DNA of 64,000 bases from assembly GCA_028023455.1 (NCBI GenBank), contig JAQFVV010012968.1:1-64000 (forward strand), given 5' to 3'. Numbering within the stretch: position 1 is the first letter of the stretch; each line of letters starts with the position of its first letter. The notes under the pieces were generated by a model that saw nothing but the letters and a program-made list of their open reading frames with translations, did no database searches and was not told the DNA's origin. This document shows positions 1 to 13,270 of the stretch, in pieces. The DNA comes from Epiperipatus broadwayi (lineage: Eukaryota; Onychophora; Udeonychophora; Euonychophora; Peripatidae). A program made the position numbers and the translations under genes.

Positions 1-829
1 AAATCATGTATATATATATATGGTTTTAATTTCAATTATAATGTAAAAATAATGCAAATTGAGAGAAATAACAATAAAAGGAAAATATAGGAAGCCATGC
101 TAATATATAAATACAAGCAGGACTTAATCAATAGGCAGGCAGCAAATTGTTTAAGATCACAAAATTATTGGAAGGTTAACCTTTCAAAGCATTAATTGAC
201 AAAGACTACAAGGATAGTCAAAAGCACTCTAAGTCACTTAATATATTTTTTGTAATTTTCAAAATTTTTGATTACTGTATTTACTAATATTTAATTATAA
301 GATAGTTAAATCATCCATTGCAGGTTCAGATTTTTCTTCATCTATCCCATTACTTAGAGAATGCCAAAATTAGAAATATTTTCTAATAAACTTGGAAATA
401 GTTTGGTCATTTTCCATCTTTATTTTATTTTCTAACTAATGATATATGGATACCTATTTATTGATTAATATTGGATGATTAACCAAATTTATATGGGCTA
501 AAGAGAGAATAAAATTGCTAAATTTTTTTATACTGGACCTAGCCTATATCCTATCATCCTGTTATAAACACTTAAATATTCACACATATATGGATAAATA
601 TATTTGCTACCTTCTTTTTTTCAAGATAATTTTATTTTATCTAAGAGGGAATACAATGGAAAATCCCAAGTTAAAGGTTACAGAATGATATAAACAAAGA
701 AATTATAATTTGAAAAATCACCAAATTGCAAACAAGTGCTACTATATAGTTCCATATCATTTTGCTTAAATGTGTAAAGATAATTTGTCTTGTATATATT
801 CAAATATCAGTGTTAAAAGGCCTTGCTTT
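1..829. other. AT-rich DNA, no gene seen
   Basis: No open reading frame of note, no RNA gene and no clear repeat structure beyond short TA runs. Confidence 0.5.
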
Positions 830-1510
830 GATGAGTTATATGGGAAGAATTTTATCAGCCATTAACTGTTGTTTTCTAATAGTCTATTTAAGGGGTGGTT
901 GTTTAGATGCTGTTTAAGTCAATTGTGGGTTTCAGGTTAGTATGGTTAGGTTTGAGGTTTGCCTCTCTCTTCTCTGTTTCTTGAATGTTTTTAATTAAGT
1001 TGAAGAAGCAGTTATTAATTTCATTGGATGGTAGCTTCTAAAAAATGGATTTGCATCTGGTTAACCAGATGGCAAAATTTATGAATGTAGCATGTCTGAT
1101 TTCCAAGAAAATGTTTCTTTTTATAACCTTTTGAAGTGACGTTAAATCCAAACCATTATTTTTAATTGTTTGTGGAAGTTGTGTTTTAGATGTTGCCTGA
1201 TTGGATAAAAGTTAAGGATATGGTCAGTATCTTCTGGGCTAGAAAGACAGAAGCAGCAAATAGGATCTATGTTGAAGCCTCTTTTGGAAAGGAATGTATC
1301 AGTGGAGAGGCTTCCTAGGTTAATTTTTAGAAGGAAATCTGTGTACTTAGGTGCCAGTTTCAATCTACGAGCTAGTTTAAGCAATTTATTTATGATGATG
1401 GGGTGGTAGGTTTGTCGCTTTCTGAGTGTTTGGATTAGATAGGTTGAAGGCAGCCTCAATAAATAATGTTTTCTACCTTTATTTAGTATTTTAGCAACTT
1501 TCATGATATT
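830..1510 (-). pseudogene. 3' fragment of a LINE (C-terminal ORF2, zf-RVT-like)
   Basis: The minus strand holds an open frame from 1504 down to 1142 (120 residues). Its order of features matches the C-terminal part of the LINE at 43.7-44.2 kb: a basic segment, then KYTDFLLKINLGSL (compare KYLDFILKLNISSL), then a Cys-rich stretch CCFC...DTDHILNFYP (compare CQLC...IQNLLYNCP). This CxxC...HxxxxC pattern is the zinc-knuckle-like module after the reverse transcriptase in L1/Tx1-type LINEs; the last Cys is replaced by Tyr here. Downstream, to about 830, weakly similar coding matter continues in broken frames (a 'SFLP'-like region and an acidic/basic tail). The reverse transcriptase core is missing, so this is a 5'-truncated, decayed copy. 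It is related to the 41.7-44.4 kb LINE but much diverged, so probably another subfamily. Inactive. Confidence 0.62.
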
Positions 1511-1531
1511 TTAGTTTCTAAAGATACTTGT

Positions 1532-1533
<2 letters not shown>

Positions 1534-1621
<88 letters not shown>
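1534..1621. repeat. (TA)n microsatellite
   Basis: About 88 bases of uninterrupted TA, directly at the left edge of the long repeat that begins with TGTAACCT. Confidence 0.97.
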
Positions 1622-1623
<2 letters not shown>

Positions 1624-4600
1624 AACCTAAACTAAAATAACCAAAAAGGTTCATTGTAATATATTAAAAGAGAAATTCAATTGTATATTAAAATATCATT
1701 GGATTGTCAAAAATTCAAATATTATATTCATTGTAACTTAATAAAGATGATCAAACGATCCAAATGTATTAAATAATTAAGAAACGGTTCAAATATAAAT
1801 AGTTAGCTTAATAAAGGAAAAGCATTGTAGCTTAAATTAAATTATGAGAAGAATACCTTAGTAGTGGCTATTAAACAAAAGGGTCAGACTGAGTTATCAA
1901 TCATATTAAGGGTCATTGGATTAAATGAAACATATAGATTTCTCAAAATATAACAATATCAATAATTGTAAATAAATTATTAATAACAACTATTATAACT
2001 CAGGTATATAGAAATCACGTGAGGTGAGTACACTAGTAACTCAATAAAATATCTGCTCAGGTATACAGACAGTAGATTTTATCCACTTTCATTTCTTGGT
2101 TTGATGTTAAGTGCATATCCAAACAAATACCAAGTGAATATGGTCTACCAGGATGCCACTAGATTATTTGAATCTAGACACAGTTATATATAATAACCTT
2201 TTCACATGTACTGGGTTTGAATCCCTTTTTTGGTACTTTATTTTTAATAAACATGGAAGATTTTGCTTTTTAGAGCCATATCACTGTATGCACTAATATC
2301 TAAGTAAGCATAAAACATCTTTAAACTAAAGTGGAATTCATTAGACATAAATCATTTCTTAGATCTTAGCATAACAAATGTGTTTCATTATTTTTATAAG
2401 TTTTACTAGATCAGATTACTATTAATTTAGGATGGCAATTCACTCATCCTTGCATGAAATAGATGATGGAATGGTGGTTATAATATTACTAAGAAATCAC
2501 TAAATATTACGAAATCAATACTTATTTATGGCCTTTGAACATTTAAACAGCTCATTAATTAAACATGATGATGACAATGATGATAATGATAACGATAATG
2601 ACAATGGTTTCAACCACAGCTTTAGGACTAAGCCTAAACATAAAACCTAATTTTTATAAAGAAATTCATAATTATTGTTAATCTTAGCATATTTAATCAT
2701 ATTTTAAACAACTAATATTCAACCATTGATGATGAATGATCACACTTGATAAAGACTACTCTTAATGAAATATATATGCCTCATTTAATAACATAAACTA
2801 ATATTTATTACTGTATTTCTAACATATACATAAAAATTTCTATATTTACATGAAAATTTATATTAACAATAACAACAATAATCATAATCGACTGTTTTAA
2901 AATCATAACATTAAATTTTAAATTCTTCCCCCTTTCCCATAAATGTATTTCAAAAGTATATTGTATTAAATTGGGGTAACCAATTTGTTAAAATGTTCCA
3001 TCCATAAGAAAAGTATTTCATAAAACAAAATCTCCACTCATTGGCACACATACTTTATAAATCTAACATGTAAGTAGAATGACAAAATAAATGTTAGTAA
3101 AATTGGAAAGAGCAAGTTTTAGAAACAAGTTTTAAATTATTTTCTCCCCCTCTCTTCTACCTCTGAAATGCTATACTTTAACTTGAAACAAAATAATCTA
3201 ATATTTTAATACTACTTATTACTTCACATTCACTCGCAATTATACACATATAAAAATATTATTATGTATGTGTGTGTTTTATCCCATAATAACAAAATAT
3301 TATTTAAAACCAAAATAATAATACAAAAAATTATTTTACACATTAATATTTCATAACTGTAAATTAATAAACAAATAATTTTGATACATTCAAGATCATT
3401 TATGAAGCTCAAAGTTATTATTAGTAAGACATTCTTGGTTTTAATCGATCTGAATAGTCTTTAAAAGTTCTTTAAATAAAATATACCACTTTATTGCTAA
3501 AATTTTATTAAGACTCTGCTATCATAAAGAAAATATATCAAAAAAAAAATTTATACTACCAGTTCTTTGTAGCGACTTCTAATGAGTCAAATTTCTTTTG
3601 TTTAATGTCTATCTTTGGCAGCAACAATTTCCGTGTTTCTTTGGAACAATCTCTTTCTTAAAGTGTATAATTATTTGATGATGATGATCCTATTGAGGTT
3701 ATTTGCTTTAGTGGACAATTTGGAAATCTTTACATTAATTTTTCTTCTCTTCCTGTCAAGCATGATTCTTTTAGTGGATGAAATACAGCAGTTGTTTTCA
3801 CGTTTATAAATTTCCTGGGTTTTAAACTCAGTTGCTGGAACAATTAATTGGACTTGATGATTAATATTTATCAGTAGATTAATTCATCTTTCTGATCTTC
3901 AAATTCAGGTGAATGTTTTCTTCTTTCTATTTAAAAACATCTTATTTCTCTGGTCAGTTGAAAGGTGTAGAATATTATTTTTTAGACAAGGCATCTTTTC
4001 TTTCCTATATGATCTGCAGCTCCACGATGGTCAAGTCTTGATGGGACACATATATAATTTTTCTACCCTGTCATTTCTTATATTTTCAACATTCAAAACT
4101 AAAATGTTTGTCTGCTTTAGTTTCAATAATTTTTAAAAAGTCTCTCTCACAATATATTATAATAACAATAATCTAATCTAATAGATCAAATGATTTTTCC
4201 AGACTGCTTTTATATCCGATTTTTGAGTCAACTCACCCAATTAGAGTGATAGTGTGAATTGCTATTTTTGACCAACTCAAAAAAAATCACACACCTGGTT
4301 TTCAGACACTTTTGTCTTTAAAAAAAAATAGACTTAATCCTTTTTTCTTACACTTAGGTAGCATTTCAAATTTTTGAGCTTCTATCTTTAGATCTTAAGA
4401 TGAGACAATTTCAAAATTAAACTTCCCACCAAGCTTAAGCTCCAAAATGATAAACAATCATTTACAAAAACAAAATTGCTACAAAATTAGATATCTGATT
4501 CAACAGATTTTCCCTTAACACAAAATTGTAAACAAAAAAAAAATAATTTGACAGATTTAACCCTTCTTTTTCTTTCAATATTTAATAAATGTAAATTTCT

Positions 4601-5153
4601 GTATGTAATGTACAGACATACTTTATCATTTCAAATCATTCATAAACTGACATTAAATAGTACAATTGCTAGCTTAGTAATTATAACCCTAATATTTAAA
4701 ATTAAATCCTTAGCTTTTAAATCCCAATTACAATTATAGAAAAGCAAAATAGAAGTATAGAATAAGATATTAGAATTGATCAAGTATAGGTTAGTTTTAA
4801 AGAAAGTTAATATGTTTAATATTTGAAATTTAAAAGTGGCTAACTAAATAGCTTTTATAACACACACTGCTTATACATATGCGTTATAACTTTGCTTTTT
4901 AACAGAAAAATTAAATATTGAATAGTTTGAATGTGTGTATTACCTTTCTATCAACACACAAACAATATTAATTGTTGACCCACTCTCTTTCTATCTAAAG
5001 CTTTTAGAACTGGATCTTGTAGGATTTGAACTTGGATGCCCTACAGCTTCCTTTTTATATAAAAAAAATGTGATGATGATTTTTGTTCATTTTCTCTCAT
5101 GCACATTACTATCAATTTAGCTAATGACTAAATTGTAATGGCACAATATATAT
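1622..5153. repeat. Long non-coding dispersed repeat, copy 1 (partner at 45.6-48.8 kb)
   Basis: From about 1990 to 5153 this stretch matches 45680-48812 in the same orientation, base for base over long runs with scattered substitutions and small indels (by eye roughly 85-90 percent). Shared landmarks include GAAATCACGTGA..GTGAGTACACTAGTA, CAGGTATACAG, CATGTACTGGGTTTGAATCC, a GAT/GAC-rich triplet run near 2560-2610, and the end TGTAATGGCACAATATATA. The first 370 bases are only partly shared with copy 2. There is no coding frame that both copies keep; open frames at 3615-3809, 3909-4136 and 4548-4739 are broken in the other copy. Left edge is a (TA)n tract; right edge runs into a short TA tract. 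Family unknown. Confidence 0.85.
2133..2230 (+). other. tRNA-like pol III box A/box B segment inside repeat copy 1
   Basis: TGGTCTACCAG (2141-2151) fits the eukaryotic box A pattern closely (TRGYNNARNNG; position 8 is C instead of R), and GGTTTGAATCC (2214-2224) differs from box B GGTTCGAATCC by one C-to-T. The 73-base spacing is long for an ordinary tRNA, closer to a class II or intron-bearing form. A T-run follows. No full cloverleaf can be folded by eye, so this is a fossil tRNA-derived piece or a chance match kept in both copies. Confidence 0.4.
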
Positions 5154-8100
5154 ACCGAATTTTTTTTAGAAAAACGGTCTCTTATTAAAAAAATATCTGG
5201 CTTTAGAGATTTTTTTTTAAATTATATTAATGAAAGTATGAAATTAATTTCTTGTATTAAAAATCGGTGTTTTTTTAAGTGTTTATCAAATTCGAATTTT
5301 TTTGAAGAAAATGAAGTAAATATTTGAAATTCCAATATAAAATACTATTCAATTAGCTTCTCATTTTTTAGCATTGTATTTTTTTTTTTTTAGGAATACA
5401 AAAAAGTGAATTTTTCACTTTTCATCTTATATCACAACTATTAAGAACATAGTTTATTGCTCTGGGTAAATCACACTTCTAAACTTTAATGAAATTAAAA
5501 AGTTCTTCGTTATTGCTTGTAGCTACAAATAACAGAGAAAAAAAATATGTTGTTTAGTCAAATAAAATAATAGAAGCTTCATTTACGAATGATTATATTT
5601 TTAGAGAAATGAATAGGAAGTTTTTTGAAGATTAAAAAAATATATAGACATAAAAAAACTTGGATATTTTGACTGATCTGTCTGTTTTACGTGAAGTTAC
5701 CTGAAGGTATTAACGCTGACTTTCTACTTGCTATCTATAGATTGCATAAATAAAATATTTGACTATTTTCTATGTTAAAAGTTTTTTTAAAGTAATATAA
5801 AAAAGTAAACAAAATGCACATAGATGGTATGATTTTTTTTTTGTTATATTTTTAAGAAAATAAATGGCATGCTTCTTTCACTTAGTTTAATTTTTGTTGT
5901 ATAGTTAATTGTTCAGAATGTTAATCAGCATTTGGTTTTTAAAGTATAAAATATAATAGATCAGCACAAGTTATATTGTTTTTTCAATCAAGAAATGATC
6001 TCATCCTCTGAAATCAACCACTTCTACATTCTAGACAACATAACAAAGCATCTGACTTTTTCAAATATTTATTTCTTTACTTTATCAAATAAACTAAAAA
6101 CGTTATTTGTATATACTTTTATTTTTTTTTTTTTCAGAATGTTTTTGTAATATACTTTTTAATTGATAAGAGAATCTAAAATTCTATATCACCTTTTCTT
6201 ATCTATAATGCTTTTAGGTAAAATATAATTACTTCTTATCATCATTATAGAATACCCCTTCTTAAAATAATTAAACAATATACATGTCTATGTGTAAGCT
6301 GGAACATAGCAACTTCAAATAATTTGCCACACAGCATATCTTGCATGCAACATTACTGTAATAATACCTATAGCATGCTGAAAATGCACTCTGTATAATA
6401 TAGTACATTGTTAGTATACTTCAATGGATAAATTATTTATATAAAACACTTTAGCATGTTTCTAATGTAGATAGAAGTTTAATGAAGGTGTTGAATATAG
6501 ATCATATTTCCAAGTCCTGGAATAATGTTGGGATGATTGGGCTATCTTCATGCATATTAATGTTTTTGCACTGATTTAAGTCAACCACAGGATGCTTATA
6601 TATATATATAATATTTTTTAAATAAAAGTTTTTACTAGCTGTATTTACAAAAATTAGCTTAAAACGATAAAACGTCAAGAAAACTGTATAAAATGTTCAT
6701 CAATGTGCATAGAATAATCTTGTTTGCACATACATCATTTTTATATTTAAATTGATTGACAGAATAAGTTGCCATGTTTTGGTATTTTAAAAGGTACTTT
6801 TGTAGAGGATGTGTTTGTCCTAATTATGCTTTTTTAGAGGTCTCAAATATTTGCTTAGATCTATTTTCTCAAAAGTTGTTTTAACAAACATGTCTATTTA
6901 TTGAAATTAAACAATATTAATTTAAAAAATATTTTAAATGGCTTATAAATTCCATTTTACAATATATAATTAATATTTTTTAAATCTATATTATAGCATA
7001 TGAATGTAGCCATTGTTGTCATTATTTGGTGGCATTTTAATATGTTTAGTGTAAAATTATTTCTGAGCTCTTATTTAATATTTTGTGGAAATGATTAAAA
7101 TTTGGGATCTTCCAATAACAGAAGAAACAAGAGGCATAGGGATACTGTGAGACAACACATTGATTCCTATTTAGAAGAATATATGTTGTGTGACTGTATA
7201 AAGATGAAGATCCATTTGCAATGCTGATGCAAACTATTAAGGATTTTTGCCCAATGACATGAAGAACCTATGTTTTTAACACACTCTTGTTATATTTTCT
7301 TTGATCAGATTTTGTATTTGTTATTTATATTAAATTTTGTTTAATTATAATCATTTGTAGTTTTGTATATTTTCTTTAGTTTTTTAGAATCATATTTAAA
7401 AAATGATATTTAATACAATAGCTTGTAGTCAGCCATATTGTTTGCTAGATGTTTTTATGCCCCAATGGATAATTAAAACAAATGCAGATGGCATACTTCC
7501 ATCATACATTTTTTTGGGTCATATTTTACTTTATCAGTTTTTCAAAATATTTCATTTGATTATATTGTTTTAAAACAAAAAACTGGATGTATGGTAGTGA
7601 AGATCTTGTTGTGTAATGTATTATTTTTACTTCTTGTGTGTTATTTGATTTTATAATTATTAATAGTCCTGGGTTCAATTAAATGGAACAATAACACTCA
7701 TCCTGTCATTTAAATGATCAACCATCTTATTAGAATTAATCATGGTTATATTATATCATTATAAAAATGTGATAACTGTAACTATTTTTATTTGCTATTT
7801 GTATTTTAGATCGTTATGGAGCATAAAAATATTGTTTTGTTTCCTTTTATGTTTTATGAAGAATAAGTAACATTCTATGGAATTAATTTAATCAGTTGAA
7901 ATATATTTAACATAATATATTATTCTTGTTATTTTTTATAACTTGTGGCAATATGACTCGAATAAATATAAAGTCACTTTTCTGTATGAGAATGTAGTGG
8001 TATTGTTAATATCTTGTTAGTAATATGACCAAGTTTAATCACTACCTGTTAATGGTGTTTAGAAAGCATTTTGTTTTAAAATCCCAATCATGATTATTGC

Positions 8101-9344
8101 ATTTTTTAAACATAATTGCACCATCTCTTGGCCAATTTTGGTCACATTTTTTTCATTTTATGCTTATAATTTAAAACTTTAGTTCTAACTAAATCTGCAT
8201 TTGGCAATATATTTTGAAAAAAAAATCAATTTTCATAGCCATGTATTGGTATATAGCACAACCTATTTTCTCTAAATGGCTGTCAACTCCCCTATTGTTC
8301 CCCAGATATTTCTAAATGTCAAAGTTAGAAATCAAAGCAAAATGTTTTATGCATTTGTAATTGATTTTGAATGTAAATAAATATATTTATCATAATTTTT
8401 TACATTTATAATTAAGATTTTACATTACTTTATCAAAATATAAAGTTGGATTTGAAAAATTTTAAATTTTACAAAAAAAAATAAGTGTAGGAAAGTGACA
8501 TCTGTTCAATACAAGTGGATTAAATTGACCGCTACTGACTGTAATTTGCATATCAAAGACATTCATTGATAAGAACAAAATGCAATTACATTTCATAAAT
8601 TTTTATGGATTTTATAATTACTTTTTACAGGATATTGACTAATAATGAGTCTAGATTTAGATTTTTATTTAAAATATTTAATTTTAGACTAAGAAAATAC
8701 AACAGAACTGAATAATCAAACATTGTAATTTATAAAAAATGAAAAAAATCACTGGTGTTTACATAATGATTGGTTGAAATATAATTCTTTTATTTTACCA
8801 CTGGTGATTTTTAAATGTTTTTCTTATATTTTTCTTCAGTTATTAATATTATTTTAAATTTTTTGTTACATTTAACCAATTTGAATTTAAAATTACTCAA
8901 TTTTTAGAAGCTGAATTGAATCAATTCTGTGTATTTTAGATTAATATTTTATGAATAGAAACAGACTAGAAATGAAACTGACAAATAATAGTTCTCAGAT
9001 TTTTGCATAATGGACCAATACAATAATTAGACAAACTTGATACAACCAGCTAAAGGGTTAGCCCATTAGATGGTGAATTTATTTTCTGAATTTTGAAAAA
9101 CCAATTCTAAGATATATTCATATTATCTAGAATAGCATTTACATAAATTTTGAAACAATTCTGACATTGATTTGCTCTAGTATTAGCTGCCCTATAAATA
9201 GAATCATGCCACTTAATGTATATGAGTTTTATATATCAAAGATGTTTTGTTTATTTGCTTTAAATAGTTATTTACATTACTTACATATGATACATTAATT
9301 ACCAAAACTTTTTAAGTTACATATATCAGAGAAAAATATTTAAG
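5154..9344. other. AT-rich DNA, no gene seen
   Basis: Rich in A and T runs, with stops in all frames. I see no exon with a believable frame, no RNA gene and no long repeat. Confidence 0.5.
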
Positions 9345-11090
9345 AAATTTCAGGAAATATTGTATACATAAGGTATATCACATTTTGTCCACTAAGTCAC
9401 AGGTTTTTCTTTACTGTTACAGAACTGACACCATGTTTGCTTTTCTCTTTTGCCAATCAAGTGTCCTTTTTCATCTAACATCATGCTATTCAATATTTTG
9501 CCTGATATTTGTGTTGTTATTGGCCAGACAACACTGCATTGTGCATTGAGGTAGATGAATGTGATATATCTCCTGAAATCCTTTACACTTTTTTTTCAGT
9601 TGACACATTGCTGTAGATGATAAAAGTATTTGATCACAGCCATACCAGAATTCTAGTAAAAATAGACCAATACCATTTCTTTCCCTATATTGTTATATAC
9701 TTTTTAATAACCATTTATGCCTCTCAACTCCTCCCGTAAACTGATTGTAATGCTGAATTATAGCAGGTTCTTGGATTTTTATTTTTTAATCTCCTCATAT
9801 GTTTTGACACTGATGCTAACAGTTCAATAGATATCAAAATTGGATGCCAATGAAACACATTTGTTGTACTTCTACTTTAGAATTATAGTTTGACTTTTGG
9901 TATCAAAATAAAAATTATAATAACCTATGTCCTTTTTCTCCATTATTTTATTAGATTCAAGAAGACAATAAGTAGCATGGTTCTCCATTATTATTTCATT
10001 CACTTGAATTTCTAAATTTTAAAAATTAACTAATTATACTATGTAAAAAAATTGTCAAAGAATATTTTGTGGCTATTGAGATCTTCAACTGGCAATAGCA
10101 TTTTTCTTACCACTCAAGACCCAACACTATCATTATGAATTGTAGCAGTTTCATTGCACACCTCTTTACCACAGTAAATGTCAAAAGTGTAACAAAATAC
10201 TTCACTGCCACATAAAGTCCAAAACTTATATCTGATTCTTATTGACTTCTTTTTGATGAATTGCTTTAGACAATGATGCCCATAATATCTCACTATTATC
10301 TCATCAATTGACAATTGATCAATTTTGTAATAAGCTTCCATACTTTGAATCCCTGATCATTTTGTTGGCATTAGCTTCACTGTTATCAGAAAATTTAGGT
10401 ATCTTTTTTGCATCATCAAATTTCTTACTAAAGGAACCATGAAATCTTTCTATTTAGACCAGTAATCTTTTTGACTGATAACTTAAAAAATAAGTAACCC
10501 AATAAAAATTCACAAATCATTTATTGAAACATTGAAGTTGGTCTTATTTTTCCATTGATGAGCATACCATTTTAGTTTTGCACCAGTAATAAATTGAAGG
10601 TGGTCAATTGAAATAAATTCCTCAAACAGCTTCATTGGTGTAAAGTAATGGATCATCTCAGTGAGCTTATCAAAATTTTGTTTCCACAATTCACCTATCT
10701 TTATGAAATTATAAGTTATATTTGTTTTGATTCATGAAGCTTTCTTGTTTTTTTCTAGACTTTTTATTGGCATTTGAAAGATTGATTTTGAATGTTTAAT
10801 AGTTTTGTCTCACATGAGGCTCAATTATTTGCCCTGGGGGAATACTCATCAGAGCTTGTACACTTCTCTCAATAACTATGGTTATACTAATTGTTCATTC
10901 CTCATCTTCTAAATTTATTTCCACCCCTGAGGGAATATCCTGAACTAGGGGAACTCTGAGTTGCTTATCATCAAATCCTTTGCCATCTGTTATCTCACCA
11001 ATCTCTGGAGTCACAGCTAGAAAACTGCTTCAATCTCCTCTGCAAATAAATATTCTATACCTTCTTCAGTAGTATTGGGTGTTTGATGTT
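9345..11090 (-). pseudogene. piggyBac-like (PGBD, DDE_Tnp_1_7) transposase, decayed
   Basis: Reading the minus strand from 11090 down, pieces of a piggyBac-family transposase follow each other in the right order but in broken frames. First comes an acidic N-terminal region, then a helical segment with FTPMKLFEEFIS and KWYAHQW, then an IFIGLLIF segment. The longest intact piece is 10341-10114 (75 residues): QLSIDEIIVRYYGHHCLKQF, then RIRYKFWTLC, which is the family's SxDE..YYGRH..KQF..GKPIRFGYK block with its catalytic Asp. Below 9800 come a YNQFTGGV-like and KKWYWSIF-like block, and near 9415-9480 the C-terminal Cys-rich region (DEKGHLIG, then WCQFC and a later Cys). Several in-frame stops and frame breaks make it inactive. 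I could not find terminal inverted repeats or TTAA target sites with confidence. In life the protein cuts and pastes the element at TTAA. Confidence 0.82.
10114..10341 (-). pseudogene. Best-kept exon-like piece of the piggyBac-like transposase
   Basis: Open frame of 75 residues starting at ATG 10341. It carries the LSIDE motif, whose Asp corresponds to a catalytic Asp of piggyBac-type transposases, then YYGHH, KQF and the KFW motif. It is a fragment of the larger broken gene at 9345-11090 and not a gene in its own right. Confidence 0.8.
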
Positions 11091-11608
11091 ATGACATGCT
11101 CTAAATAGAAAGTGGAAATAAAAAGTGTTAAATACCATATTATAGCAATATCCTATTTGTAGGACAACATTCAGTTGTATGCAATGCTGAGAAAAATATT
11201 TTATTTCTTAGTAAATTTTAATTATTTCCTCTAAAATATATTAACGTGTACAAGAATAATGAACATGGTCCTTACCATATAAAGTTAATGATTTAGAAAA
11301 ACAAAATAGACAACTTGATGAAGAGCATAAAATAACATAAGTTGACTCAATAGCAATTCACAGTAAAAGTGACTGGTTGGCAGGTTTAACAAGTGCAAAT
11401 ATTAGATTAATGCCATGACATGTATCCCTGAACTAAGAAGCCAGGAAAACAGGGTAGAACAAGGATGACCCTGGATTAGTCAATAAACTATTAGTAAATA
11501 ATGAAGTAGAACTGTATTAAAATGCATTTTCCCCAAAATATCTATTATCTTTAACATTTTTATTTGCAATTTGTCTATGCAATGGGGGGGGGGGTCAACA
11601 ATTTTATA

Positions 11609-12267
11609 CTTGTATTATATTACTGAAAATTGTAATGGGAAATTATAACTTATATTTTATATGTCTAAAGTGTATGAAATGCCACATAATACTCTTTTGG
11701 TTATTATTTCTTTACTAAGATAATAAAGTCAATTACTCAAAGCTTTAATAGATTTATAAATGTAAATGATAACAATCAATCCTTAAGCTGTCAACAATCT
11801 CAACCTGTAGTCAACTTGTATTATATTACTGAAAATTGTAATGGGAAATTATAACTGATATTTTATATGTCTAAAGTGTATGAAATGCCACATAATATTC
11901 TTTTGGTTATTATTTCTTTACTAAGACAATAAAATCAATTACTCAAGGCTTTAATAGATTTATAAATATAGATGATAACAATCAATCCTTAAGCTGTCAA
12001 CAATCTCAACCTGTAGTCAAGGCAACCTCCTTTACAATCTTGTATTATATTACTGAAAATTGTAATGGGAAATTATATATGATATTTTATATGTCTAAAG
12101 TGTATGAAATGCCACATAATACTATTTTGGTTATTATTTCTTTACTAAGATAATAAAGTCTATTACTCAAAGCTTTAATAGATTTATAAATGTAAATGAT
12201 AACAATCAACCCTTAAGCTATCAACAATCTCAATCTGTAGTCAAGGCAACCACCTTTAACAATCAAG
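11609..12267. repeat. Tandem repeat, three copies of 206-224 bp
   Basis: Units begin with CTTGTATTATATTACTG at 11609, 11815 and 12039. Each contains ATTGTAATGGGAAATTATA, GTATGAAATGCCACATAAT and AACAATCTCAA. The second and third units differ by an 18-base piece (GGCAACCTCCTTTACAAT-like). Units are about 95 percent alike by eye. An 11-base G run (11584-11594), rare in this AT-rich DNA, stands just before the array. Confidence 0.93.
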
Positions 12268-12765
12268 ATGATACAAGTCTGATTTATGGCCTGATATGTT
12301 TATATAGATACTAAAGATTACAACTTAATGAAGGAGTGTGAAATGAGTTATGCAAAAATGTTTAATCAAACTTCATTAGGCAGGCTAATATTACTGTTCT
12401 GAAGGTAGTCTATTAAATTTTTAAGTAATTGGATTTATTGTATTAGCAAATTTATACTTTATATATGGAATTTGGAAGTTATAAATGATTATTTATTAGT
12501 CTGCTTTCATAATGTGGAAGACATAAGTGACTATTTATTAGTCTGTAGTCATAACAGGTTATATTTCTCTGATTATTGACATTTTAAACTTCTTTCATTA
12601 TTAATCTCATTATCCCTGCTCAAGTTGCAATCTTTAGTGTTTTATATAAAACATATCAGACCATATATAAAGGTGTCACCATCTTTATTGTTAAGGAGGT
12701 TGTTTTGAATATAGTTTGAGTTTGTTGATAGTTTGGCATTGATTGTTATATTCCTTTACCAAGAT
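12190..12765. repeat. Foldback (inverted repeat) whose left arm is the last tandem unit
   Basis: The end of the third tandem unit and its right flank (about 12190-12335: ATGATAACAATCAA ... GTCAAGGCAACC ... CTGATATGTTTATATA ... AAAGATTACAACTT) reappear reversed at about 12603-12760 (AAGTTGCAATCTTTAGT ... AAACATATCAGACCAT ... GTTGATAG ... TTGATTGTTAT). The loop holds two copies of a TATTTATTAGTCTG motif (12490-12555). The right arm is more diverged. MITE-like; no coding. Confidence 0.78.
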
Positions 12766-13140
12766 GCCAATGACATAAAGTATATTTGAAATGAGTTTAC
12801 GTAACTCATAAAATGTTTAATGTAGATTGTCATATATAATGATTTTAATATTTTTTGGAGTATTACTTAAAAGTCCTAGAGGATATTAAATAGATTATTA
12901 TTCATAATTTTAATGATATTAGAATTAGATGGGCAGCTATGTGTTTTAGGGTATTATCATTTTATAAAGATGCTACTGACTTAAAAGTAAGCCAACTATT
13001 TTTTTATTTCTTTTTAGTTGGAAAATCAAACTATAGTAAGGAGGAATTTCTGTGGAGTATATATGAGAGGGTATAAATAAAGTCTTAAGTATAAAAATTA
13101 TGTTAAAAGAATTAATTTTGAAATATCATTATTTTCATCA

Positions 13141-13270
<130 letters not shown>

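Noticed and set aside
7085-7260. Possible short exon (RQHIDSYLEEY, then DPFAMLMQTIKDF in another frame)
   Set aside because: Needs a frame change with no convincing splice sites; no family recognised.
11609-12267. CRISPR-like array
   Set aside because: Units are 206-224 bp with no spacer/repeat alternation; an ordinary eukaryotic tandem repeat.
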